Assembly (NCBI RefSeq): GCF_001693515.2
Contig: NZ_CP042968.1
Location: 3,100,001-3,164,000, forward strand
Direction: 5' to 3'
Source: Bradyrhizobium paxllaeri
GTDB lineage: Bacteria; Pseudomonadota; Alphaproteobacteria; Rhizobiales; Xanthobacteraceae
Length of the DNA: 64,000 nucleotides
Below the pieces are notes generated by a model. That model worked only from the letters and a program-made list of their open reading frames with translations, did not search any database and was not told the origin of the DNA. The position numbers and the translations under genes are program-made. Within the stretch, counting starts at the first letter, position 1. Every line of letters starts with the position of its first letter. Below, one piece after another: positions 45,479 to 54,378 of the stretch.

Positions 45479-46911
45479 CGTCGTTGCTCTGGATCCTGAT
45501 CGCCATTCAGGTCGTGATGGGCGTGTTCGACACGTTCTATCACCACGAACTGACGGAGCGGCTGGCATGGCGTCCCTCGCAGCGCTACGAGCTGCAGCTC
45601 CATGCCGTGCGCAACATGTTTTATGCGCTCTTGTTCCTGGTGCTCGGCTGGCTGGAGGTGCACGGCATTTTTGCCATGCTGATCATCGCGGTGCTCGTCG
45701 CCGAGATCGTCATCACACTGATGGATTTCGTCGAGGAGGACATGAGCCGGAAATTGCCGGCCAGCGAACGCATCAATCACACGCTGCTCGCGATCAATTA
45801 CGGCGCCATTCTGGTGCTGCTGCTGCCGGTCCTGATCTCCTGGGCAATGCAGCCGACCGGAATCAAATCGGCTTACGCGGGCTGGCTCAGCCTGATCGCG
45901 GCGGCGGCCGCCGTTGGCGCCGCGCTGTGCGGCCTGCGCGATTTCACCGCATCGAAGCGCCTTTCTCGCATGACGGCTGCGCCCGCGGCAAGCCTGGTTG
46001 AAAAGTGGCCCGCGCGGCAGACCGTGCTGGTGACCGGCGCCACCGGCTTCATCGGCAGCCGCCTGATCGCAGGCCTGACGGGGGCAGGGCATCAGGTCAT
46101 CGCGCTGGTGCGCAACCCGGCGAAGGCCGAAATGCTGCCGCCGCCGATCACGCTGATCACCAGCCTCGATCAGCTCCCCGATGACACCCGTATCGATGCG
46201 ATCGTCAATCTCGCGGGCGAGCCGATCGGCAACGGGCTGTGGACCGAAGCCAAGCGCCGCAGGATTCTGGACTCCCGCATCAACATGACCGGCGACGTCG
46301 TGCGCCTGATCGCGCGGCTTGAACGCAAGCCGGCCGTGCTGGTCTCGGGCTCCGCGATCGGCTGGTACGGGCTGTGGCAGGATCAGGTGCTGACGGAGTC
46401 GGCGAAGTCCCACGCCTGCTTCAGCCATGAACTCTGCGATGCCTGGGAAAACGCGGCGCGTCCGGCGGAGGCGCATGGCGTACGCGTGGTCTGTTTGCGG
46501 ATCGGCCTTGTGATCGGCACCGACGGCGGCTTCATCACGCGGATGCTGACGCCGTTCGAATTCGGCCTCGGCGGGCCGCTCGGTTCGGGCCGGCAGTGGA
46601 TGTCATGGATCGAGCGCGACGATCTGATCCGCCTGATCGCGCATGTGATCGCGCGTCCGGAAATTGCAGGACCAGTCAACGCGACGGCGCCGATCCCGGT
46701 CACCAATTTGAAATTCACCGAAGAACTCGGCCGCCGGCTGCGCCGGCCCGCGCTGTTCCGCATTCCCGACGCGCTGCTGCGCCGGGTCGGCGGCGACTTC
46801 GCCAATGAGTTGCTGCTGGGCGGCCAGCGCGTGCTGCCGAACAAGGCGCTCAGCAACGGTTTTGTATTCCGGCACGAAACGCTGCGCAGCGTGTTCGAGG
46901 CGATCTTGTGA
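45475..46911 (+). CDS. Membrane domain fused to TIGR01777-type epimerase
   Basis: A 478-residue fusion. Residues 1-165 hold about four membrane segments with conserved polar residues (FDTFYHHELTERLAWRPSQRYELQLHAVRN). Residues about 178-475 form an SDR of the SDR39U1/YfcH family: NAD-site VLVTGATGFIGSRL, NLAGEPIGNGLW, SGSAIGWYG, then WMSWIERDDLIRLI. The Tyr-x3-Lys pair of classical SDRs is not in its usual place, as is common in this family. The substrate is unknown. Fusion to the N-terminal part places the enzyme on the inner membrane. Confidence 0.87.
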   Translation: MTSLLWILIAIQVVMGVFDTFYHHELTERLAWRPSQRYELQLHAVRNMFYALLFLVLGWLEVHGIFAMLIIAVLVAEIVITLMDFVEEDMSRKLPASERINHTLLAINYGAILVLLLPVLISWAMQPTGIKSAYAGWLSLIAAAAAVGAALCGLRDFTASKRLSRMTAAPAASLVEKWPARQTVLVTGATGFIGSRLIAGLTGAGHQVIALVRNPAKAEMLPPPITLITSLDQLPDDTRIDAIVNLAGEPIGNGLWTEAKRRRILDSRINMTGDVVRLIARLERKPAVLVSGSAIGWYGLWQDQVLTESAKSHACFSHELCDAWENAARPAEAHGVRVVCLRIGLVIGTDGGFITRMLTPFEFGLGGPLGSGRQWMSWIERDDLIRLIAHVIARPEIAGPVNATAPIPVTNLKFTEELGRRLRRPALFRIPDALLRRVGGDFANELLLGGQRVLPNKALSNGFVFRHETLRSVFEAIL

Positions 46912-46936
46912 GGAGGGCGAAAACGCGACCTGGCCA

Positions 46937-48460
46937 TTACCGCGGCAGCTTCGCGATCGCCTGGCTGAGTTCGTGAATTTCGTAGGGCTTGCGCAGGATC
47001 GGAAAATCGCCGCGCACGTTCAGCGCGGCGTCGCTATAGCCGCTGGTCAGCAGGATCGGCAGGCGAGGCCTGGTTGCCTTCAGATGGCGGGCGAGGCCGA
47101 GGCCGTCCATTTTGCCGGGCATGACGATGTCGGAGAACACTAGGTCTATTCCGTCGAGTTCGATTTCGCGCAATGCCGCTTCGGCATTCGCCACTCTGCG
47201 AACGGTGTAGCCGAGCTGTTCGAGCAGGCCGGTGCTGACGGCGGCGACGTCAGGATTGTCCTCCACCAGCAGCACGATGCCGCTTCCGCCGGCTTCGACC
47301 GCATCGACGTCCTCGGCCGCGACGACCTCTTCCTTTCGCGGCAGCAGGATCGTGATCCTGGTGCCCTTGCTAAGCTCACTCACCACCCTGACCGTTCCGC
47401 CGGCCTGATGCGCAAAACCGTGAACCTGCGATAGTCCGAGACCGGTGCCCTTGCCGATCGGCTTGGTGGTGAAGAAGGGATCGAAGATCTTGCCGAGCAC
47501 GTCGGGCGCAATGCCGGTGCCGGTGTCAGACACCGAGATCGCAACGTACTCGCCGTCCACGGTCTCGCCGCCGGACCGTTCATTGTGCGCCGATATCGTG
47601 ATGGCGCCACCGCCGGTCATGGCGTCGCGCGCGTTGATGACGAGATTGACCATTGCCGTCTCGAATTCCGCAATGTCGACCATGACCGGCCAGACGCCGT
47701 GAGCGATGTCGAATTGCAGCTTTACCGCGCTGCCGACGCCACTATCGAGCACTTCGCGCATCGCATCGAGCCGTTCGGCGACATCGACGGCCTGCGGATT
47801 GAGGCTCTGTCGCCGCGCGAATGTCAGCAACTGGCTGGTGAGGGAGGCGCCGCGCTTGGTAGCCCCTTCGATCGCGGATATCGCCCGCTGGGATTTGAGG
47901 TCGTTGCCGATGGCTTTCTTCAATGTGTGAAGACTGCCGCCGATGATCATCAGCAGATTGTTGAAATCGTGAGCGACGCCTCCGGTCAATTGGCCGAGCG
48001 CATCGAGCTTCTGCGCTTCCGCAAGCTGCTGGTGCATCTGATCCAGCTTGAGCTGGGCGTCGCGGCGCTCGGTAATGTCGCGGATGATCTTGGCGAAGCC
48101 GACCAGCCTGCCGTCCTCGTAGATCGGGTCGATGATGACGCTGGCCCAGAAGAACGTGCCATCTTTCCGCACGCGCCAGCCCTCTTCCTCGTAACGGCCC
48201 TGTTCGCGTGCGATGCGCAAGGCGCGCTGCGGCCTGCCGTTGGCGCGGTCGACGTCGGTGTAGAAGCGGGAGAAATGCTGCCCGATGATTTCCTGGGGCG
48301 TGTAACCCTTGATCCGCTGGCCGCCGATGTTCCAGCTCGTCACCACCCCGGTCGGATCCAGCATGTAAAGCGCGTAGTCGGCAACGCCTTCAACCAGGAG
48401 TCGGAAATTACGTTCGGATTCGAAGAGATCCCTTTCCTGCTGTTGATCTTTCTTGAACAT
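46937..48460 (-). CDS. Hybrid histidine kinase with one PAS domain
   Basis: A 507-residue soluble sensor kinase. PAS/PAC at about 10-125 (FRLLVEGVADYALYMLDPTG), HisKA with GGVAHDFNNLLMII (His near 164), HATPase_c at about 220-370 (DTGTGIAPDVLGKIFDPFF, GKGTGLGLSQVHGF), and a receiver at about 385-505 with the acceptor Asp in LVFSDIVMPG. The ATG at 48460 is chosen; an upstream TTG would add 11 residues. It is smaller but similar in design to the kinase at 34725. It converges on the epimerase gene. Confidence 0.91.
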   Translation of the reverse strand: MFKKDQQQERDLFESERNFRLLVEGVADYALYMLDPTGVVTSWNIGGQRIKGYTPQEIIGQHFSRFYTDVDRANGRPQRALRIAREQGRYEEEGWRVRKDGTFFWASVIIDPIYEDGRLVGFAKIIRDITERRDAQLKLDQMHQQLAEAQKLDALGQLTGGVAHDFNNLLMIIGGSLHTLKKAIGNDLKSQRAISAIEGATKRGASLTSQLLTFARRQSLNPQAVDVAERLDAMREVLDSGVGSAVKLQFDIAHGVWPVMVDIAEFETAMVNLVINARDAMTGGGAITISAHNERSGGETVDGEYVAISVSDTGTGIAPDVLGKIFDPFFTTKPIGKGTGLGLSQVHGFAHQAGGTVRVVSELSKGTRITILLPRKEEVVAAEDVDAVEAGGSGIVLLVEDNPDVAAVSTGLLEQLGYTVRRVANAEAALREIELDGIDLVFSDIVMPGKMDGLGLARHLKATRPRLPILLTSGYSDAALNVRGDFPILRKPYEIHELSQAIAKLPR

Positions 48461-48525
48461 CCGAATGCCCGTTTGATCGGCGCAAACGCGCAAGACCCCA
48501 ATTGGTTCCCGAAAAATCGGACTTT

Positions 48526-49395
48526 TTAACGAAACGATACGTTCGTCGCCGTGACCACGCTTCTGAACGTCGCCGCCAGCGTCCGCAACGCCATGAGCTT
48601 GGCGGGATCGCTGACCTTCGAATGCAGCATCACCTTCGAGGAAGGAAGCCGCGGCAGGCCCTGGGCCGGTCCGATGTCGATCAGGCCCGGCGGTGCGATC
48701 CGCCGCGCCAGCGGCGCGACGGCAAGACCGGCCAGCGCCGCCGCGGACACCGCGGTAACGCCGCCGCCGACAAAGCTCTCGCTCCAGACGATGCCGGCCT
48801 TGTCGAGGGCGCGGATGGTGAGCGCGCGCACGCCGCAGGGTGGGGCCAGGGTTGCCAGAGGCAGCGTCTCGCCGCGGCGCCAGGCGAGTCGCTTGGCGGC
48901 GAACCAGCCGAACTCATCTTCGGTCAGCTTCTCGCCGCCGCGGCGGCTGCCTTCCTGCCGGACCACCACGGCGTCGAGTGCGCCGGCATCATAGGCGTCC
49001 AGCATCTGGCGCGAAAAGCCGATCGTCACGGAAAGCGCCAGTTGCGACGACATTGCATGCAGCCGCTCGAGCAGCGGCACCAGTTCCGGACCCGCGGCGT
49101 GATCGGATATCCCGAGCGACAATTGCTGGCGCGCGGGCTTGTCGCCGGACAGCGCGCGGTCATGCGCTTCGATCAGCGCGCGGGCGTGGGGCAGGAACGA
49201 TGCTCCCTCGGCGGTCAGCGCGACCGCGCGCGGCGAGCGCTCGACCAGCCGCTTGCCGACCACGCTCTCCAGCCGTTGCAGCTTCATGCTGATCGCGGCC
49301 TGCGTGGTGCCAAGTGCCTCGGCGGCGCGGGTGAAACCTTGCAGTTCGGCGACCAGCAGGAATGCCTGCACCGTTTCGATATCCAGCGTGCTCAT
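48526..49395 (-). CDS. LysR family regulator
   Basis: A 289-residue LysR-type regulator. Helix-turn-helix at about 1-60 (DIETVQAFLLVAELQGFTRAAEALGTTQAAISMKLQRLE), then an effector domain. It is divergent from the tautomerase gene at 49517 and probably controls it. The ATG at 49395 is preferred over an in-frame ATG at 49419, because the longer version would contain the palindrome at 49405-49414. Confidence 0.92.
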   Translation of the reverse strand: MSTLDIETVQAFLLVAELQGFTRAAEALGTTQAAISMKLQRLESVVGKRLVERSPRAVALTAEGASFLPHARALIEAHDRALSGDKPARQQLSLGISDHAAGPELVPLLERLHAMSSQLALSVTIGFSRQMLDAYDAGALDAVVVRQEGSRRGGEKLTEDEFGWFAAKRLAWRRGETLPLATLAPPCGVRALTIRALDKAGIVWSESFVGGGVTAVSAAALAGLAVAPLARRIAPPGLIDIGPAQGLPRLPSSKVMLHSKVSDPAKLMALRTLAATFRSVVTATNVSFR

Positions 49396-49404
49396 GTCAT
49401 CATC

Positions 49405-49414
49405 AACAATTGTT
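49405..49414. promoter_or_regulatory. Likely LysR-binding palindrome
   Basis: AACAATTGTT is a perfect 10-base palindrome in an AT-rich patch (TCAACAATTGTTATCATTGA) in the gap between the divergent LysR and tautomerase genes. Position and symmetry fit an autoregulatory LysR site; this is inferred. Confidence 0.5.
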
Positions 49415-49516
49415 ATCATTGATATGGATATAGATAAGATACCAAAATGATGGCCGCTGGTCTAGCTATTGGGTCAGGCGCGGTGGACGCGCGCAAATGC
49501 TCAGAGGAGAACGACC

Positions 49517-49945
49517 ATGCCGCTCATTACCGTCACCTATTCCAGCACTCGCAAGGCGCCGTCGCTGAAGGCAGAGATTGCCTCCGCCGTCAGCGATCTC
49601 ACCGCGAAAATCCTGCGCAAGGATCCGAGGGTCACCGCCGTCATCGTGAAGTCGGTCGACGCCGCCGACTGGTTTGCGGGCGGAAAGTCGCTCGCCGAGC
49701 AGAGCCTCGCCAGCTTCTGGCTCGACGTTCACGTCAGCGAGGGCACCAACACCAAGGACGAGAAGGCGGCCTATCTCGCCGCGCTGTTCCAGCGCATGGG
49801 CGAATTGCTCGGGCCGCTGCATGAAGAGAGCTACGCCCATGTCGACGAAGTGAAGGGCGATGCCTACGGCTTCGGTGGGCTGACCCAGGAGCGCCGCTAT
49901 ATCGCCGGTAAGCTCGAGGTCGCGCCGCGGAAGGTGGCGGTATAA
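49517..49945 (+). CDS. Tautomerase family protein
   Basis: A 142-residue protein of the 4-oxalocrotonate tautomerase superfamily. After Met removal it begins with Pro (PLITVTYSSTRKAP), the usual catalytic base. The body is longer than the 62-residue classic 4-OT and has a second beta-alpha unit (SFWLDVHVSEGTNTKDEKAAYLAALFQRM). The substrate is unknown. The ATG at 49517 has AGAGGAGA upstream. It is probably under the divergent LysR protein. Confidence 0.85.
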   Translation: MPLITVTYSSTRKAPSLKAEIASAVSDLTAKILRKDPRVTAVIVKSVDAADWFAGGKSLAEQSLASFWLDVHVSEGTNTKDEKAAYLAALFQRMGELLGPLHEESYAHVDEVKGDAYGFGGLTQERRYIAGKLEVAPRKVAV

Positions 49946-49959
49946 ACCTCATCAGAAGC

Positions 49960-50259
49960 TCATGCCCTGAGCAGGCCCAACACCGCCGCAGTGGCCGCAA
50001 CAAATGAAAGAGCGATTACCGTGGCCCGCCAAACCATCTGTTGGCGGGCCACCCGCCGATCCTGGAACGCCAGCCAATCCCGGACGAACCCGGCGGGAAC
50101 GTCCTGCACGACATTGCGGCGGTTGGGATGCCGCATTTCGTGATCGACGAACATGGCCCGGACGTTCGCCACGCCCAGATGGTCCAGTTCGGAATTCCAT
50201 TGCAGGGCGTTTGCGTTGTTGGTCCACTTGTTCTCGAAGGGAAGTCTATGCGACGTCAT
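49960..50259 (-). CDS. Small tail-anchored protein, unknown
   Basis: A 99-residue protein with a soluble, basic N-terminal part (SHRLPFENKWTNNANALQWN) and one C-terminal membrane segment (MVWRATVIALSFVAATAAVLGLL, about 74-96). An AGGAGG ribosome site precedes the ATG at 50259, which settles the start against the longer frame. No family recognised. Confidence 0.72.
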   Translation of the reverse strand: MTSHRLPFENKWTNNANALQWNSELDHLGVANVRAMFVDHEMRHPNRRNVVQDVPAGFVRDWLAFQDRRVARQQMVWRATVIALSFVAATAAVLGLLRA

Positions 50260-50401
50260 CGCGACCTCCTCTAAACACCACGCCTGCCTCTCGATATGTG
50301 GCACCGATCGCCGTAGCGGAAGACCTTGCGCCTGTGCGTCAACGTCCAAATCGCGGGCGAATAACATCGCCCGCGACCTGAGTCCGCTGGGTCAGCGACC
50401 G

Positions 50402-51115
50402 TCAGCCCGCTGCCTGGAATTGAACTTCGCCGTTGTTCAGGAAGCACGTCTTGTCGAACAACTTCAGATTCAGCGGGTTCGGCAACCGGACATCCCTGAG
50501 ATCGGGACACGACCTCGCCGCCGGATCGTATGACCGATCGATCTGGGAGATAAAGACGACGATCAGGCCCTGGTCGCGCGCAAATGATTTCAGCGCGCGA
50601 ACCTGAATCATCAGGTCCGCGTTTTCACGCCGCTGATCGAGGAGCTGCAGATAGTCGACGACCACCAGCGTCCCGCGCGGCGCACCGGCCATCCGCTTCA
50701 CGATGTAGTCGGCGCTGATGGCGTCGGAGCAATCGAACTCGAATAACCCATCGAATTGCGCCGGCTCGACACCGATTGCGCGGAAGCGGTCGAGCACATC
50801 CCTCTCGGTGTATTCCAGCGAGAAGAATGCGCCCCGTTGGCCCGACTTCATGGCTTCCACGGCGAGCTGAAGGCTCATCAGGGTTTTGCCATGACCCGGA
50901 CGGGCTCCCACCAGCAGCAAGTCTCCAGGCCTGAGCTGGGGAAACAGTTTGCCGGCTGGCGTCACGGCAGCCGCCCTGGCGGCGAGCAAACTCCAGGCGC
51001 TGAAGCCTTCCGCCGCGGCGATGCGGTCGAGCGCTTCGTGCAGGGGAATGCCTTGCTGACGGGAAAGAGACTTCGCCTTCCGCTTCAGATGATAGATTGG
51101 CGCAGACAATTTCAT
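50402..51115 (-). CDS. DnaB-helicase-like RecA-fold ATPase
   Basis: A 237-residue ATPase related to the C-terminal half of the replicative helicase DnaB. Walker A is LLLVGARPGHGKT (about 66-78) and Walker B is TLVVVDYLQLLD (about 148-159), followed by a sensor-like VVFISQIDRS. The first 45 residues are a small basic helical region (YHLKRKAKSLSRQQGIPLHEALDRIAA) in place of DnaB's primase-interacting domain. A GGGAGG ribosome site precedes the ATG. It is a stand-alone gene of unknown role. Confidence 0.83.
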   Translation of the reverse strand: MKLSAPIYHLKRKAKSLSRQQGIPLHEALDRIAAAEGFSAWSLLAARAAAVTPAGKLFPQLRPGDLLLVGARPGHGKTLMSLQLAVEAMKSGQRGAFFSLEYTERDVLDRFRAIGVEPAQFDGLFEFDCSDAISADYIVKRMAGAPRGTLVVVDYLQLLDQRRENADLMIQVRALKSFARDQGLIVVFISQIDRSYDPAARSCPDLRDVRLPNPLNLKLFDKTCFLNNGEVQFQAAG

Positions 51116-51353
51116 CGAGAGAACCTCCCATTGCGAGCTATGATCGCAACCCCTCCTGATGCCTGGCGCTCGAACAGTCGGCCCAGCAGTCTATTCGCCC
51201 GGCATGACGTTTACTTTCCCGATGGAGGGGGGAGGCGTGGGCGGCACCGGAATCAAGTATAGCGCAATCCCGGCTTGCGGAGAACGGGTGAGGCCGAGTG
51301 CCAACAGGAAAGCGCCGGTCTGAATCAGGCTTGAGTTGGTGCGCCCGGAAAAA

Positions 51354-52082
51354 TTACACCGTCGCTTCGGGCAGGCGTGCGCCGGTCGCGCCGAACACGT
51401 CCTCGAACGCCCGCCGCAGCGCGACGTCGACATCTTCCATCGTCACGGGCAGGCCGAGGTCGACCAGCGAGGTGACGCCGTAACGCGGATCGACGACGCC
51501 GCAGGGCACGATTGCGGAAAAATGCGACAGGTTCGGTTCGACATTGATGGCGATGCCGTGGAACGACACCCAGCGCCGCAGCCGCACGCCGATCGCCGCG
51601 ATCTTGTCCTCGTAGCCTGCGCCCTTGTCGGGCCGCCTGACCCAGACGCCGACGCGATCCTCGCGGCGCTCGCCGCGGACGTTGAAGGCGTCGAGCGTGC
51701 GGATGATCCATTCTTCGAGGCCGGCGACATAGGCCCGCACGTCCGGCCGCCGCCGCTTGAGGTCGAGCATCACATAGGCCACCCGCTGGCCGGGTCCGTG
51801 ATAGGTGACTTGCCCGCCGCGGCCGGTGGCGAACAGGGGGAATCGCGGGTCGAGCAGGTCGGCTTGCTTGCCGCTGGTGCCCGAGGTGTAGAGCGGGGGA
51901 TGTTCCAGCAGCCAGACCAGTTCGGCTGCCTTGCCGTCGGCGATATCGGCCGCGCGGGCCTCCATTTCGGTCACGGAATCGGGGTAGGGCACCGGCCCTT
52001 CGGAAATCCGCCATTCGACCTCGCCGCCGCCCTGGGCGTGCGCGAATGTCGTCAAATCAAGGCTTTGGCGGTCATTAACCAT
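51354..52082 (-). CDS. lipB: Octanoyl-[acyl carrier protein]:protein octanoyltransferase
   Basis: A 242-residue enzyme that moves octanoyl from ACP to lipoyl domains, the first step of lipoic acid synthesis. Signature [12 protein letters not shown] is near residue 88-99. Catalytic Lys is in [20 protein letters not shown] and catalytic Cys in [19 protein letters not shown]. Length fits the family. It is divergent from the SpoA gene, with 64 bases between the starts. Confidence 0.96.
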   Translation of the reverse strand: MVNDRQSLDLTTFAHAQGGGEVEWRISEGPVPYPDSVTEMEARAADIADGKAAELVWLLEHPPLYTSGTSGKQADLLDPRFPLFATGRGGQVTYHGPGQRVAYVMLDLKRRRPDVRAYVAGLEEWIIRTLDAFNVRGERREDRVGVWVRRPDKGAGYEDKIAAIGVRLRRWVSFHGIAINVEPNLSHFSAIVPCGVVDPRYGVTSLVDLGLPVTMEDVDVALRRAFEDVFGATGARLPEATV

Positions 52083-52146
52083 TGGCTAACCATAACGTGG
52101 TCAGGTGGGAACCACACCCATTTAGTCCCCCTTTGGCAGTTCAGAA

Positions 52147-52389
52147 GTGGCCACCCTCGATAAAGTCAGCGTCGATCTCATGGTGGTGCTGGGCACCACG
52201 ACCATGCCCATCCACCAGGTGATGCGGCTTTCCCGCGGCGCCATCATCGAACTGGACGCCACCGAGCAGGACGAGGTCAAGATCCTCGCCAACAACCTGC
52301 CGGTAGCTTCCGGCGTGGTGCTGGTGGACCGCAACCGTATCGCGGTCGAAGTCAAGCAAATGCTGCCGAAATCCCCTGATGTCAGGTAG
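52147..52389 (+). CDS. SpoA/FliN-like C-terminal domain protein, orphan
   Basis: An 80-residue protein that is essentially one SpoA domain of the FliN/FliM switch family (VSVDLMVVLGTTTMPIHQVMRLSRGAIIELD, then VLVDRNRIAVEVKQ). The start is GTG at 52147; an in-frame stop at 52123 rules out a longer version. No flagellar genes are nearby, so it may be a displaced fliN or a switch-like protein with another role. Confidence 0.82.
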   Translation: MATLDKVSVDLMVVLGTTTMPIHQVMRLSRGAIIELDATEQDEVKILANNLPVASGVVLVDRNRIAVEVKQMLPKSPDVR

Positions 52390-52485
52390 TTATCGGGGCA
52401 CAAAACTTCCTTGTCCCTGCATCCCTGATTTGTTACATCGGCGCCGTTGATCCGGCGGGCTGCATCTCTCCAGCCGGTATCCCAA

Positions 52486-52570
52486 GCGCTCGTGGCGGAA
52501 TTGGTAGACGCGCTGCCTTGAGGTGGCAGTGAGTAACATCGTGGGGGTTCGAGTCCCTCCGAGCGCACCA
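52486..52570 (+). tRNA. tRNA-Leu (anticodon GAG)
   Basis: An 85-base tRNA including an encoded CCA. Acceptor arms GCGCTCG / CGAGCGC pair fully. D-arm GCGGAATTGGTAGACGC; anticodon stem CTGCC / GGCAG with loop TTGAGGT giving anticodon GAG; long variable arm as in leucine tRNAs; T-arm GGGGGTTCGAGTCCCTC. The 3' end is the likely attachment site for the recombinase encoded 24 bases further on. Confidence 0.95.
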
Positions 52571-52593
52571 CCCCCACATTTGGCGTTGAAATC

Positions 52594-54084
52594 TCAGGGT
52601 TTTTTCCGCCGGTTACTCTCAAAAGTTACTATTCTGTTCTCGTCGATCGGCATCGCCAGGTCGGCGATGTTCTCCATTTGATCATAGGCCTCGATCTTCT
52701 CCATGCCGCTGATCGCAAGCTTATCCCGGCTCGCTTTGGCGATGTAGAGCGCGGGCATCTTGTGATCGCGCCAGCCGAACATCGCCATCATCTGCGCTTC
52801 CGTGCACTCAGAATAGGCCGCAACTTCGGCGCGGGCCTTGCGAACGCCATGGCAGTTCTTTTTGGGCTCGTTGACGCCAGCCAGCCGCGCAAACTTCTTG
52901 AACTTCGCCGCCCAGGCCTTCTTGTTCATCGGCATGACCTCGCCCTTCAGCAGCTTGCCGGTGAAGACCTCGCCAGTTCCCAAGATGCCGGCATTGCGCG
53001 CCGCCGCCAGAGAGACCGCGAAGTCACGATGCACCGGCACAGTCGCCGTGGTGCGGCCCTTGCTCTTTTCGGTTGCGACCTTGACCATCATTACCTTCAA
53101 CGTCCGCTGCAGGTGCGCAGATCCAAAGCGAGAGGCATCGCCGAGCCGCAGGTGAGTGTAGTGCAGGATGTCGAACATCAGCCGCGCCTCGCTGCCGAGC
53201 GGCCAGCGCGCGCGATACTTCGCCATGTCCTCATCTGTCCAGGGCGCCCAACCGCCGCTCTCGCGCGAGGCTTTCGCCTTGCCGCTTTTGAGCCCGATTG
53301 TCGGATCGTCATCCGGCTCGATGTGCTCTTCGTCGATCATCCAGCCGATCATGTGGCGCAGCGCCGACAAAAGATTGCCGGCCTGAACCGGCGTGCGCGC
53401 CTTCAGCTCTTCGCGCAACACCCTGCGCGTCAGCGCGGCAAACGGTCGCTCGCCGTTGTCAAGGAGCAGGGGCTCTATCAGCCCGGTCCGCGCGTCTCGC
53501 GTGCTTTCGGCCAGCCCTTCTTCACCGATCGACGGATTGCCAAGCCAGCGGTCGCTCTGCCTGTAGAGTGTCCAGTACCAACGCAGGCTGCCTGGAGCGG
53601 GCGGGGTAATCGGCAGTGGCTCGCGCTTTTCTCGCCTCTGCTTCTCAGCGCGGATCCAGTCGGTGGCGTCGCCGTATTTGCCGATCTGGTCGACGATCGC
53701 GGCATCGACCGCGCGATTAAACTCGTCGCTGCCAAACGGCTCGTAGATTCTGATCTTCGGCAGCTTGTCGCGGAGCTGCACGTACCAACGCAGCTGCCCC
53801 TTGTCGGAGACATCACTGATCAGGTAGCGTCGCGTGGCGACTGGCGCCTCATCGGGCCTGGTGCGGCGCATGCGTGGCACTCCTCCCAAGGCACGGACCG
53901 CAGCCTCCCACGCCTGGTGGAAGTCGCTTTGCCCATCCGTGCTATACTCTTCGGCAATATCGATGCGGCGACCCGTTTTGCTGACCTTGACATACCAGCG
54001 CAAACGCCCACGAAAAGTGTCGTGGTATAGGTTCATCCGGTGGTCTTCGGGCGCGCGAGGAGGCCGACGTTTGGTTTCAAGCAT
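52594..54084 (-). CDS. Tyrosine recombinase (integrase)
   Basis: A 496-residue site-specific recombinase that integrates and excises mobile DNA. The N-terminal third has two short arm-type repeats (LRWYVKVSKTGRRIDI and LRWYVQLRDKLPKIRI). A core-binding region lies near 200-270 and the catalytic domain near 280-470. Active-site Arg is in HYTHLRLGDASRF, the HxxR motif in NCHGVRKARAEVA, and the nucleophile Tyr in HKMPALYIAKASRD. The gene points toward the tRNA-Leu, the usual arrangement at an island end. Confidence 0.9.
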   Translation of the reverse strand: MLETKRRPPRAPEDHRMNLYHDTFRGRLRWYVKVSKTGRRIDIAEEYSTDGQSDFHQAWEAAVRALGGVPRMRRTRPDEAPVATRRYLISDVSDKGQLRWYVQLRDKLPKIRIYEPFGSDEFNRAVDAAIVDQIGKYGDATDWIRAEKQRREKREPLPITPPAPGSLRWYWTLYRQSDRWLGNPSIGEEGLAESTRDARTGLIEPLLLDNGERPFAALTRRVLREELKARTPVQAGNLLSALRHMIGWMIDEEHIEPDDDPTIGLKSGKAKASRESGGWAPWTDEDMAKYRARWPLGSEARLMFDILHYTHLRLGDASRFGSAHLQRTLKVMMVKVATEKSKGRTTATVPVHRDFAVSLAAARNAGILGTGEVFTGKLLKGEVMPMNKKAWAAKFKKFARLAGVNEPKKNCHGVRKARAEVAAYSECTEAQMMAMFGWRDHKMPALYIAKASRDKLAISGMEKIEAYDQMENIADLAMPIDENRIVTFESNRRKKP

Positions 54085-54156
54085 TGGTTTTCTCCGAGGA
54101 CCAATGCTTGGAGTCTAACGACGCGGTGACTCCGCATCAATTGTATAAGGTGCGTT

Positions 54157-54378
54157 TCACCCGCTTTCGGTGCTTTTCAGGTATCGCTGCAACGCCTCTG
54201 ATGGGGTCCATATTTCGTCGAGAGCTGTTGTGGGCTTGGTTGACGCGCCGCTCGACGTAAGTGCAATCCGAATAACGCCGTCTGCATCGACGCTGACCGC
54301 GCTCGCGCCGGCTTCCTTAGCGGCGCGGATCGCGCGAGCTAGGTCTGCTTGTGTAACCTTTGTCGGGCGCCGCGGCAT
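54157..54378 (-). CDS. Small integrase-linked hypothetical protein
   Basis: A 73-residue protein directly upstream of the recombinase on the same strand. It starts with a basic helix (RRPTKVTQADLARAIRAAKEAGASAVSVDADG) and ends with a possible binding helix (DEIWTPSEALQRYLKS). It could be a directionality factor or a small DNA-binding helper; no family is certain. Confidence 0.6.
   Translation of the reverse strand: MPRRPTKVTQADLARAIRAAKEAGASAVSVDADGVIRIALTSSGASTKPTTALDEIWTPSEALQRYLKSTESG

Noticed and set aside
51191..51433. Possible small minus-strand gene after lipB, with a hydrophobic stretch GAFLLALGLTRSPQAGIALYL
   Set aside because: Its start would lie inside lipB, and no start codon with a ribosome site was seen before the hydrophobic part; too weak to call.
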